A DNA stretch of 64,000 bases from Anaerostipes hominis (ex Lee et al. 2021) (GCF_002270485.1 NZ_NQOG01000001.1:186001-250000), one strand, 5' to 3'; numbered from the stretch's first letter, positions 8,104 to 18,471 are shown. Made by a program: numbers and translations. Notes: a model not told the origin generated them from the letters alone.

Positions 8104-8601
8104 CTACTCGATATAACAGTACTCATAGTACGCACATTTTTTACACTTTGGCTTTCCTAACACACCCGGTACATGATCACTTTCCAGCAATTCTTTGATC
8201 CTTTCCTCATACAACCGCAATTCTTCTTCCAGTTCCGGAGTCAGCTCCACAACCTCAATCTTCTTTTCTTTTTTGTTTTTTTCAACAAATTCAAGTTTTC
8301 CTTTTCTGATAATCCCGTTTCTTTTCAGCACTTTTAAATAGTATAAAATCTGCCATCTTGCCGCTTCCGGGTCGGCATCAGACTTTTTGATCTCTGTCAG
8401 ATATTCTTTTGTCAAACGGTCCAGCTTAATGTTTTCAATCGCCAGTTCTGTATTTTTTCCCTGCTCTGCTTTCTGCTCATGAATCGCCTTTCCGATCTTA
8501 ACCTCCTCACTGTTATCCTCCAGATTCATCCGGTTTCCAAACAAATAGCACTGCCGTTTACAGTGAAAATAATAATTGATTAACGTCCCATTGATCTCCA
8601 T
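8104..8601 (-). CDS. cas4: CRISPR-associated exonuclease Cas4
   Basis: Cas4 is a RecB-like iron-sulfur nuclease that trims prespacers and helps select the PAM. The 165-residue product has Cys14 and Cys18 at the N-terminus (YFHCKRQCYLFG) and Cys153, 156 and 162 at the C-terminus (KPKCKKCAYYEYC), the pattern of cysteines holding a 4Fe-4S cluster. The RecB core is visible around GKAIHEQ and KGKLEFVE. It lies between cas3 and cas1 with gaps of only 14 and 11 bases, so it is co-transcribed. Length is typical of Cas4 in type I-B systems. Confidence 0.93.
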   Translation of the reverse strand: MEINGTLINYYFHCKRQCYLFGNRMNLEDNSEEVKIGKAIHEQKAEQGKNTELAIENIKLDRLTKEYLTEIKKSDADPEAARWQILYYLKVLKRNGIIRKGKLEFVEKNKKEKKIEVVELTPELEEELRLYEERIKELLESDHVPGVLGKPKCKKCAYYEYCYIE

Positions 8602-8615
8602 ATGCTTTCTCCATC

Positions 8616-11183
8616 CTATAAAAAATCCGGTGTCCCGTCCTTTCCTTCCAGCATCATTTTATCAAGTCTTCCATTCTGAAAATACTTCTCCCCATCCTCA
8701 ATCATATAGAGTTCCCCGATTTTGTCACTGTACATTAAGTCTGTTTTCTGGATCGTATAAGTAAAGTAGTTCATCCTACTCCTGACTTCTGAAAGCTCAT
8801 ATTTTTTCTTGGAATAATCCATTTTCTGATCCAACAAAAGTTCTTTGTACTTGTCCCAGATTTCCTTTCCATCGATTACTGTCCCATCTTCCTCTTCTAC
8901 TTTTCGGCAAAGGTAAACTGACATGCTCCACATATCATCCTGAATCAGCTGCATTCTTTTTTCAATCTTAGTATGATCCAGGAGACCGAGCTGTGTCGCA
9001 AAAAATGCTGTGATTCCGTAATCTCCCGTACTTTCCATAAAGGTTTGCTTTAATACCTCTAAAACAGAACCGTAATATTTCTGAAACGCTTTTTCAAAAA
9101 GAATCACTCTCATTTCTTCATTGGCCAGCGTATATTCCAGATTTTCTATCCTGGCATCTCCGTCCCGGTAAATATGCCGCGGATTATCCATTTCAAAGAA
9201 GTATACGACTGCATCTTGCTTTTTACAGGACCTGTTGATCCTTCCCATAAACTGCTCCTCACTGTCCAATTTAGACCAGTTTTTATATCCGATATCCATG
9301 TCAATATCTACGCCGGCCTCGATCACCTGGGTTGACACCAAAATCATGCCCTGCTCCCCTGCGGAATCAATCTTTTTCAGCACCTGCTTTCTCTCCAGAA
9401 TGCTCTGATCTCCTGTGAGCAGTTCAGCCGGTACTTCCAGTCGTCCATCCTCCTGAAGCATTTGAAAAAATGTATAAGCAGACTCTTTTTTTATAAATTC
9501 TACCAGGACCTTTTTCTTAAGCTCCTGTTGACTTAATACATGATCCAGCAGATCTTCCATGGTAAAGTCTTTTTTCATAAGACTGTAATCCGCATGTACT
9601 CTGTTTTTAAAAACCGGATGAGAAAAAAATTTCTCTCTGTCCCTGATCAGCGGCACGGCATTTTCAAGTTCCGGAGATAACACATCCAGGTTCGGCAGTG
9701 TGGCGGACATTATGATAATTTTCATATTAAGAAATGATGCAAATTCTTTTAAAAATAAAATAATCTCCGTCCAGATACTGTTTCGGTAACTCTGGATTTC
9801 GTCCAAGACAAGAACGCTGTTTGCCAGCTGATGAAAGCCAAATGTACTTTCTTTTCTGCTCCCGAACATCGTATCAAACAGGCTGACATGGGTCGTTAAG
9901 ATCATAGGGTAATTTAAAAACTGGCGGTTCAGCAGTGCTTCCTGATAATATTGAAGCTCATCTGTTTTTAACTTAACCCGATCCATTGGAATCGGCTTCA
10001 TGGAATTTACCACTGCAATATCCTCCATAACCTTTGATCCCCCGAATATTTTTTCCATAGACTCAAGGTTTTGCTCAATCAATGTATTAAATGGGTATAC
10101 ATAAAATATCTTTCCAATGCGAGATTTTTTCTTCATAAGCTGAAAGCTTAAATTGACAGCCAAATTCGACTTCCCGCTTCCGGTCGGTGCTTCAATGAAG
10201 AAAACGTTCTGATCCATATGCTTTTTTAATTCCCTTTCAGCATCCAGAAAAAGTTCCGTCCGCATAATATTGATATTCTCTTCTTTCTGCAGATCTTTTT
10301 CTTCCAAATATTTTTCCTGCTCATAATTTCGTATTCCATGATTAAGTTCTGTCCCATAATATTGTCTGCAAAACTCATCCATATGCTCCATTCCGCCAAA
10401 ATGCCTGATCTGCACTCCACTCATATATTCTGATGTAGCATAATGGTCACTGGCAACCAGCAGAGAATAGATCAGCCGTTCATACGCGTAAAAAAGAATC
10501 TGCCTGGTCCGGCTTTTTTTATCACGGGCTGTCTTTTTTACATTTCCTGCGGCTTTCCCAAGTTTTTCTCTTCCAAGAGAACACTTGAATCGCTTTTTAT
10601 AAAATTCAAGATTTTCTTCATCTTCCAACATTTCAATCAAATGATAAATATCTTCATCTTCAAAACTTTTGAGATAATTTGCAAATGTGTCTAAATCACT
10701 GTGGTGTTTTGCTATCAAATAAGAATTCAGAAATAAGAACTCCTTCAACTGCTTCTTATCACTCTTGTCAAGCGCCCATACTTTTTCCATAAAATATTCA
10801 AAATAAAGAACAGCCGAGATCAAAGAGTGATGGCTATTAGAAAAAATCTTTTTAGTCTCCGGCATTTCATGATCCATCTTCTCCTTCTGAAAATAAGGAT
10901 TTACTTTTCCAAAATCATGAAAGGTCACAATTCCAAATATCATACTCCTGAAAAGATTCTTCGCGTCCCAGCTGATCTGATCAAAATATTTTTTTTCAAA
11001 CACCTCCATGCAGTGCTCCAGATTCTTTTCCTCAAAAATCTTTAGAAAATAAGATTCTGCCAGATTGGTGTGCTCTTTTAATGTTTCTTTTTTCCTGTCA
11101 TCTTTCTTTGGCCTGTGAGCAAAATACCGCTCCGGTTGTTTGATCAGATCCTCTATTTTTACAACATCTTTATCAAAATACAT
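8616..11183 (-). CDS. cas3: Cas3 HD nuclease-helicase (type I-B)
   Basis: Cas3 is recruited by target-bound Cascade, unwinds DNA and degrades one strand. The 855-residue protein has an N-terminal HD nuclease (His38, His-Asp at 89-90 in FHDFGK, paired histidines at 118-119 and 160-161). A superfamily 2 helicase follows: Walker A APTGSGKS near 332, DEIQ at 461-464, SATLPN, the STQVIEAGVDID motif and GRINR for motif VI. All catalytic residues needed for both activities appear intact. AGGGGG lies seven bases before the ATG. A strong hairpin with a T-run separates it from cas5 upstream, so its expression may be lower than that of the Cascade genes. Confidence 0.96.
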   Translation of the reverse strand: MYFDKDVVKIEDLIKQPERYFAHRPKKDDRKKETLKEHTNLAESYFLKIFEEKNLEHCMEVFEKKYFDQISWDAKNLFRSMIFGIVTFHDFGKVNPYFQKEKMDHEMPETKKIFSNSHHSLISAVLYFEYFMEKVWALDKSDKKQLKEFLFLNSYLIAKHHSDLDTFANYLKSFEDEDIYHLIEMLEDEENLEFYKKRFKCSLGREKLGKAAGNVKKTARDKKSRTRQILFYAYERLIYSLLVASDHYATSEYMSGVQIRHFGGMEHMDEFCRQYYGTELNHGIRNYEQEKYLEEKDLQKEENINIMRTELFLDAERELKKHMDQNVFFIEAPTGSGKSNLAVNLSFQLMKKKSRIGKIFYVYPFNTLIEQNLESMEKIFGGSKVMEDIAVVNSMKPIPMDRVKLKTDELQYYQEALLNRQFLNYPMILTTHVSLFDTMFGSRKESTFGFHQLANSVLVLDEIQSYRNSIWTEIILFLKEFASFLNMKIIIMSATLPNLDVLSPELENAVPLIRDREKFFSHPVFKNRVHADYSLMKKDFTMEDLLDHVLSQQELKKKVLVEFIKKESAYTFFQMLQEDGRLEVPAELLTGDQSILERKQVLKKIDSAGEQGMILVSTQVIEAGVDIDMDIGYKNWSKLDSEEQFMGRINRSCKKQDAVVYFFEMDNPRHIYRDGDARIENLEYTLANEEMRVILFEKAFQKYYGSVLEVLKQTFMESTGDYGITAFFATQLGLLDHTKIEKRMQLIQDDMWSMSVYLCRKVEEEDGTVIDGKEIWDKYKELLLDQKMDYSKKKYELSEVRSRMNYFTYTIQKTDLMYSDKIGELYMIEDGEKYFQNGRLDKMMLEGKDGTPDFL

Positions 11184-11204
11184 ATCTGTTCCCCCTAATA
11201 ATGT

Positions 11205-11254
11205 AAAAACCCGCCGGAAAGAATTCTGCTCAAAGACAGAATCCTCTCCGGCGG
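11205..11254 (-). terminator. Intra-operon terminator between cas5 and cas3
   Basis: Starting four bases after the cas5 stop, an 8-bp GC-rich stem (11211-11218 with 11247-11254), a 4x4 internal bulge and a 6-bp inner stem (11223-11228 with 11237-11242) form a long hairpin. On the minus strand it is followed by GTTTTTA. This has the form of an intrinsic terminator, placed between the Cascade genes and cas3-cas4-cas1-cas2. Confidence 0.75.
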
Positions 11255-11258
11255 TATT

Positions 11259-12017
11259 TTAATAAAACACAATCATATTTTCTCCTGCCAGGTATAAGGG
11301 CACTCCACATTCTTTTATATATTGGTTCGTATAAACAAACGGCTCTGTGACATAAAGGTTTGTGAAAGGGTCCAATGCATATGGCAGTCCTTCCTCATAC
11401 TTATAGAAATCCTCTTCCTCATCGTCGTCTTCATCCAAATATGCAAATGTGACTTTTCCTTTTGGCATCAGACAATCCATTTGCCTGTTTTCCGGTGAAA
11501 TTTCCTCTGCCTCCATAATCTCAGGATGCAAAAGATCCGCAGGATGGTCGTTCTTCCCGAGATAAGGAGAATAAACACAGCGCCTGCCCATCAAAGCTTC
11601 AGAGAGTTTACGGCTCTCCTCACAATCCAGGAGAATATAGATATCCCACTCCGGTGATTCCAGCCATTGTTCTTTTATGATCAGATTGCCGCCCTGCTCC
11701 TTGGAGGCATAGCCGACTGAATTATTAAAGTATTGGATTTTTTTCGGAATCCAGCCTTTCTCATTTTTCGGCACGATGGAAAGTCTGCAGTCTTTGAGCC
11801 GTTCATAAAACTCCGGGAAACCTGGTCCTGCCATGGAATGCTTTTTCCTTTTATCTGTTTTTATGGATTCATAGCCTGAATAGCCAAGTACGGCTCCAAA
11901 GATCCCGAGAAGAACAACTTTATGAATCTGGCCATAAGTAAAATAATAATAACTGTTCACATCCGGCTTCTTGAAAAACGCAGTCCTTCCTTTCAGAGTA
12001 ACCTTGCATACTTCCAT
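11259..12017 (-). CDS. cas5: Cascade subunit Cas5 (type I-B)
   Basis: Cas5 binds the 5' handle of the crRNA in the type I-B Cascade. The 252-residue protein begins with a RAMP strand (VTLKGRTAFFKKPDVNSYYY), followed by IHKVVLLGIFGAVLGYSGYE, the typical Cas5 strand-helix in which the leucine-rich helix and a glycine precede the second strand. A strongly acidic run DEDDDEEEDF lies near residue 205. It starts four bases after cas7 and ends at the intra-operon terminator. Type I-B Cas5 proteins are usually 200-260 residues, so this is full length. Confidence 0.88.
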   Translation of the reverse strand: MEVCKVTLKGRTAFFKKPDVNSYYYFTYGQIHKVVLLGIFGAVLGYSGYESIKTDKRKKHSMAGPGFPEFYERLKDCRLSIVPKNEKGWIPKKIQYFNNSVGYASKEQGGNLIIKEQWLESPEWDIYILLDCEESRKLSEALMGRRCVYSPYLGKNDHPADLLHPEIMEAEEISPENRQMDCLMPKGKVTFAYLDEDDDEEEDFYKYEEGLPYALDPFTNLYVTEPFVYTNQYIKECGVPLYLAGENMIVFY

Positions 12018-12020
12018 TGG

Positions 12021-12962
<942 letters not shown>

Positions 12963-14687
12963 TTACTTATCCTCCTTTGGTACATAAATCAGACTGCTGT
13001 GTAAATATCCTGCTATCATCAAATCCTTCTCAAATTGCCCTTTCAGCTCATATTCCGTTATCATGCAGTAAAGGTTATTGAAACGTCTGCTCGATACTTC
13101 GATATCATAATTATATTTCAAGAAAAATTGTACCAGTTTCTTTTTTAAGACTGCATCTGTTCTTGCATTTAAAAACGGATTTACCAATGCATGTGTCTTC
13201 TTTTTTCCTTTATTTAATGAAATATAATACTGTACCAGCTGTCCGACGGCAAAAAAGTATTCATTATCTGACTGTATTTCAGATGTTTCCTTCGCATCCA
13301 GTTTTGCCTTTAAATCGGTCACTATCTGATTAATTCTATTCTCCATCGTATCCTCTCCTTTATCCGAAAAATATTCCAACAGTGAGTGGCGCAAATTAAA
13401 GCAGTCCATGGCCTTAAAAATGTAGCCTTCCTTCAACGCTCCCAGTACTAAATCCAAAGATACGTTTCCCAGAACCTTTGCGACCTGCACCTCTTCATCT
13501 TTGTACAGCCAGTCAAAAATAGCTTCCCTGGAAATGATGAGATTCCGCTTGATATATCCATCATTCATTCCCAGTTTATTCTGGGGCGTAAAATAATTGC
13601 CCTTCAGAAATTTAGAAAAGAAAACTGCGTCCAGCAGACTCTGGATCTTCTCTTTCGTATAATAAGTGCCATATTCGGTTCCTTCTTTATGCTCTTTCGG
13701 AGTATAGGAAAGGGCATTTCGATATACTAACGGCCTTCTTACAGAAGGGTGATAACTTGGAATAATATCGCTGCTGTGGATTTCTACTTCTTTTCCTTTT
13801 TGAATCCGCAGATAATATCCCTTAAAATCACGATCAATGATTTCATTGTTTTTGAACGCACATATCGTCCTTTGATCCGTATCGATATATACATTGGATT
13901 TACCCGCCATGGCAAAGTTCATCAGATGATCAAAAAACTTTTTCTGAAGAAGGACTTCCTCTTTGTTCAGCAGAAACGGCACCTCAATTTTTTTCGTACG
14001 GCTGGACAGGAAAGGTTTTTTCGCATTCATTCCGAGATTGTTATTTGGCAGGCCGTAAACTTCGCCTTTCATCTCCAGATTATAATCATTGCTGTTATAA
14101 ATATTCGGCACCAGATATCTGTCATTTTCCCGTTGATACTGCTCCATCGGTGCTTCAAAAAATATTTTCAGATAATCTTTTTTGGAAAGATCCACATCCA
14201 GCTGAAAAATATTCTCTTTTATCCACATGCGGTTCTTTTCTGCTATATCCCTGGGAACACCTCCGATTTCTTCTTCCAGCATTTGATAAATCTTCAATGT
14301 CTGTCCCTTATATTTAAGCTCCGGATGGCTGACCGCATCAAAATAACGATCAATGGCTTCCGCATCCAGTTTTCCGTTTTGAAAACTCTCTTTCTTCACA
14401 AAAAATGAAAGATAATTATTGGAATGAATGATTTTTTTGTTGTCCTGCGGTTTATTCATATCGATCAGCCTGCTGTAATAGTCATACTGGCAGATTTTAG
14501 TGAAATAACGGTTGGTGCGGTTTATCTGACCGCTTTTTTTATCGAGTTCAATTTCCACAGGCTCCAATAATGTTCCGTCTTCCTTCACGATCAGATATGT
14601 TCCGTTGGCCGGTATGTAAGAATCGAACAGCAGATTATTGTTTTGCTGTAATTGTTCCTTGAATATTTCCGTACACTCTCTAAGCAA
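12963..14687 (-). CDS. cas8b: Cascade large subunit Cas8b (type I-B)
   Basis: Cas8b is the large subunit of type I-B Cascade and recognises the PAM. The 574-residue protein is recognised by size, position between cas6 and cas7, and general similarity to Csh1/Cas8b-type sequences (for example the C-terminal helical part VLGNVSLDLVLGALKEGYIF). The family diverges strongly, so motifs are few. An ATG at 14708 would overlap cas6, but AGGAGG at 14700-14695 lies seven bases before a TTG at 14687, which makes TTG the likely start just after the cas6 stop. The subtype within Cas8b cannot be fixed by eye. Confidence 0.85.
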   Translation of the reverse strand: MLRECTEIFKEQLQQNNNLLFDSYIPANGTYLIVKEDGTLLEPVEIELDKKSGQINRTNRYFTKICQYDYYSRLIDMNKPQDNKKIIHSNNYLSFFVKKESFQNGKLDAEAIDRYFDAVSHPELKYKGQTLKIYQMLEEEIGGVPRDIAEKNRMWIKENIFQLDVDLSKKDYLKIFFEAPMEQYQRENDRYLVPNIYNSNDYNLEMKGEVYGLPNNNLGMNAKKPFLSSRTKKIEVPFLLNKEEVLLQKKFFDHLMNFAMAGKSNVYIDTDQRTICAFKNNEIIDRDFKGYYLRIQKGKEVEIHSSDIIPSYHPSVRRPLVYRNALSYTPKEHKEGTEYGTYYTKEKIQSLLDAVFFSKFLKGNYFTPQNKLGMNDGYIKRNLIISREAIFDWLYKDEEVQVAKVLGNVSLDLVLGALKEGYIFKAMDCFNLRHSLLEYFSDKGEDTMENRINQIVTDLKAKLDAKETSEIQSDNEYFFAVGQLVQYYISLNKGKKKTHALVNPFLNARTDAVLKKKLVQFFLKYNYDIEVSSRRFNNLYCMITEYELKGQFEKDLMIAGYLHSSLIYVPKEDK

Positions 14688-14698
14688 AATGCTACCTC

Positions 14699-15400
14699 CT
14701 ACATCCACCTGTAATTTACAAAACCAGCCCCCCGCGCATTTATTTCTCCCAGTCCTGTTCCCAGAGTCATATAACTCAGTTCCTGTGACAATTCATTGTC
14801 CGCTACCTTTAACGTAATTTTATCTCCTAAAAGTTTTATTTTCTTATAAGAAACAGTGATCGGAGTTCTGTTTTTGACCTCAATCATACGAATGAATTCA
14901 AAATCTTCATCTATCTTTGTATCGCAGAAGGCATTATATTTTTTTATAAGATTTACGGTCAGTCTTTTTTCATACTCCTGTAAAGAAAAAACACCCCTCC
15001 AGTAGCGCTCTGCTTTCACAATCACCGGAGAGATAGAATAAATCGTATCAATAATTTTCTTTTCTTTGGGGATAATTTTGATTTCGCAGGTTAATGCCTG
15101 CATCTCATCGGATCGCTCATGAATTAATTTTTCGGAAAATACTTTTGCAAGCTGTGGATCAATGGTGCGGATTGTTATGACATACACCTTATCCTTTTTA
15201 TAAATTTTGTCCTTTTCTAATGGATATGGATTTCCAAAAGAATAATTTTTAAATTGATTTGCCTCATGAAATTTTTGAAGTGCTTCGTCTCTGCTCAGAC
15301 AAATGTCAATCAGTGCGGCTGTCTTCTTTTGAACTGCTTCTACAGGGATATCTTCTAACAGATATACTTTTAGCCGAATTTCAAAAACTTGTAAATCCAC
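14699..15400 (-). CDS. cas6: CRISPR RNA endoribonuclease Cas6
   Basis: Cas6 cuts the pre-crRNA within each repeat and leaves the 8-nt 5' handle. The 233-residue protein has the N-terminal ferredoxin-like fold with FHEANQFKNYSFGN, where the His is a plausible catalytic residue. The C-terminal glycine loop GTGLGEINARGAGFV is diagnostic for the family. An ATG exists at 15433, but AAGGGG seven bases before the GTG at 15400 points to GTG as the start. It is the first gene of the I-B operon. No other cas6 is present, so the Cmr complex most likely uses crRNAs made by this enzyme. Confidence 0.9.
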   Translation of the reverse strand: MDLQVFEIRLKVYLLEDIPVEAVQKKTAALIDICLSRDEALQKFHEANQFKNYSFGNPYPLEKDKIYKKDKVYVITIRTIDPQLAKVFSEKLIHERSDEMQALTCEIKIIPKEKKIIDTIYSISPVIVKAERYWRGVFSLQEYEKRLTVNLIKKYNAFCDTKIDEDFEFIRMIEVKNRTPITVSYKKIKLLGDKITLKVADNELSQELSYMTLGTGLGEINARGAGFVNYRWM

Positions 15401-15525
15401 TGCCCCACCCCTTTCTTTTGTATGCACCCTCATATCGTATAAATGCTGATAGTACCTATCATAACGACTGCCTTAGAGGGAATGATTCATTAATAGCTTT
15501 TATACACAAACCACTCTATTGTTCT

Positions 15526-15554
15526 ATTTTACTATATTTTTCAAAATAATACAA
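15526..15554 (-). promoter_or_regulatory. Promoter of the type I-B cas operon
   Basis: On the minus strand TTGTAT (15554-15549) is separated by 17 bases from TAAAAT (15531-15526). Transcription would begin near 15519, giving a leader of about 120 nt before cas6. A short palindrome, GATAGTACCTATC at 15448-15460, lies in that leader and might be an operator. Confidence 0.55.
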
Positions 15555-15589
15555 CATTTTTCAGCCATTCTTCAGCTTCCCTTAAACAG

Positions 15590-15952
15590 TTATTTGCGGT
15601 CAAAATAAGGTGCCTTTCCTGCTGCCGCCAGCGGAATTCCAAGGATCATCTTCACTTCCGGTCCCAGCATCCCTAATGATAATGCTCCTTTTCCAACAGA
15701 AAACATGATCCGATTATCCACATGATTCATGGACGCCACGCTGACTGCCGAGCCCAATGCAATTCCCAGATCCATCGGATCAAATACACAGACGCTTTGG
15801 TTCTCCCTGCATCCCTGGCAGTTTGCCTGATTGCACCAATCACAGCACTCATTCAGTCCTCTTGCTTTCGGTGCGGTTCTGGCAGCAGTACACATCTGTC
15901 TGGCTGTCTGAAGCACGCCTTCCATTTCCAGTTCTTTTTCCTCATAAATCAT
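15590..15952 (-). CDS. Short DUF2148-type ferredoxin-domain protein
   Basis: The 120-residue product resembles the DUF2148/COG4739 family of uncharacterised proteins with a cysteine cluster. The N-terminus EGVLQTARQMCTAARTAPKA and the C-terminus LGIALGSAVSVASMNHVDNR plus KMILGIPLAAAGK are typical. The cysteine run ECCDWCNQANCQGC probably binds iron-sulfur or zinc. Family members as I know them are about 180 residues; here some 50-60 residues between the N-terminal helix and the cysteines appear to be missing. The ATG at 15952 has AGGAGG eight bases before it. A longer frame would overlap rsmH and is less likely. The role is unknown. Confidence 0.7.
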   Translation of the reverse strand: MIYEEKELEMEGVLQTARQMCTAARTAPKARGLNECCDWCNQANCQGCRENQSVCVFDPMDLGIALGSAVSVASMNHVDNRIMFSVGKGALSLGMLGPEVKMILGIPLAAAGKAPYFDRK

Positions 15953-15981
15953 CCCTTCATCCTCCTGACTTATAGAACTTA

Positions 15982-17037
15982 TTACGCCTTTATAGCCCAT
16001 CTCATCTTTGTCGACCGTGCACGGCTGTTCATCCTGCATTCTTCTGCCGACGGACGGATCACATCGGTTGAAATCTCTTGATAAATCCCTTCCCGCAGCA
16101 GACGTTTAAAAGATTTTTTTACCAGTCTGTCTTCCCCGGAGTGAAAGGTCAGGATTGCAGCCCGGCCGTCCTTTGCCAGTACATTGGGCAGCTTTTCTAA
16201 AAATTCATACAAAACTTCAAACTCACTATTTACATCAATCCGCAAAGCCTGAAATGTTCTCTGGCACGTTTTCTTCACGGCTCCCTTCTTCTCATGCTCC
16301 GGCAGAAATTCCAGAGCCTCTTCGATCACTTCCCTCAATTTTGTAGTCGTATCGATGGCTGTTCCCTTTTTAATCTTAGAGACAACGGCACGGGCGATCA
16401 CGTCAGCATAAGGCTCATCTGAATTCTCCATCAGCATCCCCTGTAACTCCTGTCTTGTGATGTTTCTAAGCCTCTCCGCTGCTGAAACTCCTTTTTCAGG
16501 ATTTAGGCGCAGATCCAGCGGACCTTCTGTTTTGTAGGAAAATCCCCTGTCCGGATTGTCAATCTGCATGGACGAGACGCCTAAATCCGCCAGGACAAAA
16601 TCAAATGGTCCTGCTTCTTTCGCTATTTCGTCAATCTTTGCAAAATTCAGCTGACGGATCGTTAAAATTTCCGGTCCGTAACCAAGTTTCTCTAGGCGTT
16701 CTCTAGTTTTCTTAAGTTCTATGGCATCCACATCCAGAGCATACATATGTCCTTTCGATTCCAGACATTTCATCATCTCCAGCGTGTGCCCTCCATAACC
16801 TAACGTTGCATCCAGACCGGTCTGTCCCGGTTTGATCTGGAGGAACTCAAGGATTTCTCTCACACAGATAGAAATGTGCATGCCGGCAGGCGTACTGCCT
16901 TTTTGAATAATTTTTGCAACCGTGTCCGGATATTTTTCCGGGTGAAGTTCCTTATACTTTTCTTTATAATTTCTAGGATGGGTTCCGCTGTACCGGATAC
17001 GTCTCTTGTGCTTCTGTTTTTCTTCCTGATTTTCCAT
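15982..17037 (-). CDS. rsmH: 16S rRNA m4C1402 methyltransferase RsmH family
   Basis: RsmH methylates N4 of cytosine 1402 in the 16S rRNA decoding centre using S-adenosylmethionine. The 351-residue protein has a basic N-terminal extension of about 50 residues, the SAM site LDATLGYGGHTLEMM (the family's DATLG-GGH), FVLADLGVSSMQIDNPDRGF, LRNITRQEL and AILTFHSGEDRLVK, all RsmH signatures. The extension and the degenerate start of the domain (TPAGMHISICVREIL) differ from the usual HxPVLL form. The gene is not next to cell-division genes, so it may be a paralogue of a dcw-cluster copy. A GAGGT site precedes the ATG at 17037. Confidence 0.9.
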   Translation of the reverse strand: MENQEEKQKHKRRIRYSGTHPRNYKEKYKELHPEKYPDTVAKIIQKGSTPAGMHISICVREILEFLQIKPGQTGLDATLGYGGHTLEMMKCLESKGHMYALDVDAIELKKTRERLEKLGYGPEILTIRQLNFAKIDEIAKEAGPFDFVLADLGVSSMQIDNPDRGFSYKTEGPLDLRLNPEKGVSAAERLRNITRQELQGMLMENSDEPYADVIARAVVSKIKKGTAIDTTTKLREVIEEALEFLPEHEKKGAVKKTCQRTFQALRIDVNSEFEVLYEFLEKLPNVLAKDGRAAILTFHSGEDRLVKKSFKRLLREGIYQEISTDVIRPSAEECRMNSRARSTKMRWAIKA

Positions 17038-17175
17038 GATTACCTCTTTCTCTTTTTGCTTCCTATTCTTTTCTAATGTTATCATATTTCTTAAATCTAG
17101 GAAACACACATCAGAAGTGACTCTGGTTATATTTTTATCACGCCGGCATATAGTAAAAGAAAAAGGATTTTTTAA

Positions 17176-18411
17176 ATGGCAGACAAAGGCAACTTAAAAA
17201 TTCAAGTAAACTCTACCATTGGATATGTTCCGGTGCGGAATGCTACTATATCTATCTCCTATACCGGAGAATCCGATCAGGTTCTAGAGGAAGTAACCAC
17301 TGATCAGAACGGACAGACCGAAGAGGTAGCGCTTGATGCTCCTCCAGTGGAATACAGTCTTTCCCCGAGTGAAAACCAGCCATACTCAGAATATAATCTG
17401 CATGTGACAGCACCCGGCTATGAGCCGGTAACGATCTCGGGAGCTCAGATTCTGGCAGATACAAACGGTCTTCAAAATGTTTCCATGGTTCCCTTGGAAA
17501 CTGCAACTACAACACTTGATAATATAGTCATAGGCCCTCATACCCTCTGGGGGGATTATCCTCCTAAAATTGCAGAAGATGAGATCAAGCCAGTCAATGA
17601 ATCCGGTGAGATCGTACTTAGCCGGGTAGTGATCCCTGAATTCGTCATTGTCCACGACGGAGCTATTACTGACCAGACCGCCCAAAACTATTATGTGCGC
17701 TATAAAGACTACATTAAAAATGTGGCTGCCTGTGAGGTTTACTCCACATGGCCTCGTTCGTCCCTGGAGGCCAACATTCTGGCGATCATGTCCTTTACTC
17801 TGAACAGAGTTTACACTGAGTGGTACAGAAACAAAGGACACGACTTTACGATTACTTCCTCCACCGCCTATGACCACAAATGGATCAATGGAAAGACAAC
17901 ATATGATTCCATCAACACCATTGTGGATGAAATCTTCGCCAGTTATCTGTCCCGGCCGAACGTGCGCCAGCCGATCCTGACACAATACTGTGACGGCAAA
18001 CGGGTAAGCTGTCCGGAGTGGATGACACAATGGGGTTCTAAGTATCTGGGAGATCAAGGATATACTCCTATCGAAATTCTCAGATATTACTATGGAGAAA
18101 GTATGTATATCAATACCGCAGAGCAGATTTCAGGCATTCCTTCCTCCTGGCCGGGTTATGATCTGACCATAGGCTCCACCGGCGAAAAAGTCCGTCAGAT
18201 GCAGGAACAATTAAACCGGATCGCAAAGGACTATCCTTCTATTCCTACGATACCGGTGGACGGTACATACGGACAGCAGACGGCCAATGCCGTGAGAGTA
18301 TTCCAAAATGTATTCGGCCTTGGACAGACCGGAGTCGTAGATTATCCAACCTGGTATAAGATCAGCGAGATCTACGTGGCAGTGAGTCGGATCGCGGAAC
18401 TTAATCCATAA
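17176..18411 (+). CDS. Peptidoglycan-binding protein with SpoIID-like region
   Basis: This 411-residue protein lacks an obvious signal peptide. Residues about 5-105 look like a beta-sandwich carboxypeptidase-regulatory domain (VRNATISISYTG, ETTDQNGQTEE-like turn, YNLHVTAPGYEPV). Residues about 150-310 contain EANILAIMSFTLNRVYTEWY and the later CDGKRVSCPEWMTQWGSKYL, which recall SpoIID/LytB amidase-enhancer proteins. Residues about 325-405 form a PG_binding_1 domain (IGSTGEKVRQMQEQLNRI, DGTYGQQTANAVRVFQ). A role in spore or cell-wall remodelling is likely. AAGGA precedes the ATG. It is transcribed divergently from rsmH and stands alone. Confidence 0.75.
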   Translation: MADKGNLKIQVNSTIGYVPVRNATISISYTGESDQVLEEVTTDQNGQTEEVALDAPPVEYSLSPSENQPYSEYNLHVTAPGYEPVTISGAQILADTNGLQNVSMVPLETATTTLDNIVIGPHTLWGDYPPKIAEDEIKPVNESGEIVLSRVVIPEFVIVHDGAITDQTAQNYYVRYKDYIKNVAACEVYSTWPRSSLEANILAIMSFTLNRVYTEWYRNKGHDFTITSSTAYDHKWINGKTTYDSINTIVDEIFASYLSRPNVRQPILTQYCDGKRVSCPEWMTQWGSKYLGDQGYTPIEILRYYYGESMYINTAEQISGIPSSWPGYDLTIGSTGEKVRQMQEQLNRIAKDYPSIPTIPVDGTYGQQTANAVRVFQNVFGLGQTGVVDYPTWYKISEIYVAVSRIAELNP

Positions 18412-18471
18412 GTTTTTCATCACTATTTCCGTCACGCTTTGAAATGCGTTCCTCCAATAGTGATAAAAAAC
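18412..18471. repeat. Inverted repeat after the wall-binding gene
   Basis: A 16-bp inverted repeat with one mismatch (18412-18427 and 18456-18471) starts directly after the stop codon; its loop contains a smaller ACGC/GCGT hairpin. No T-run follows on either strand, so it is not a standard terminator. It might stabilise the 3' end of the mRNA. Confidence 0.5.
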
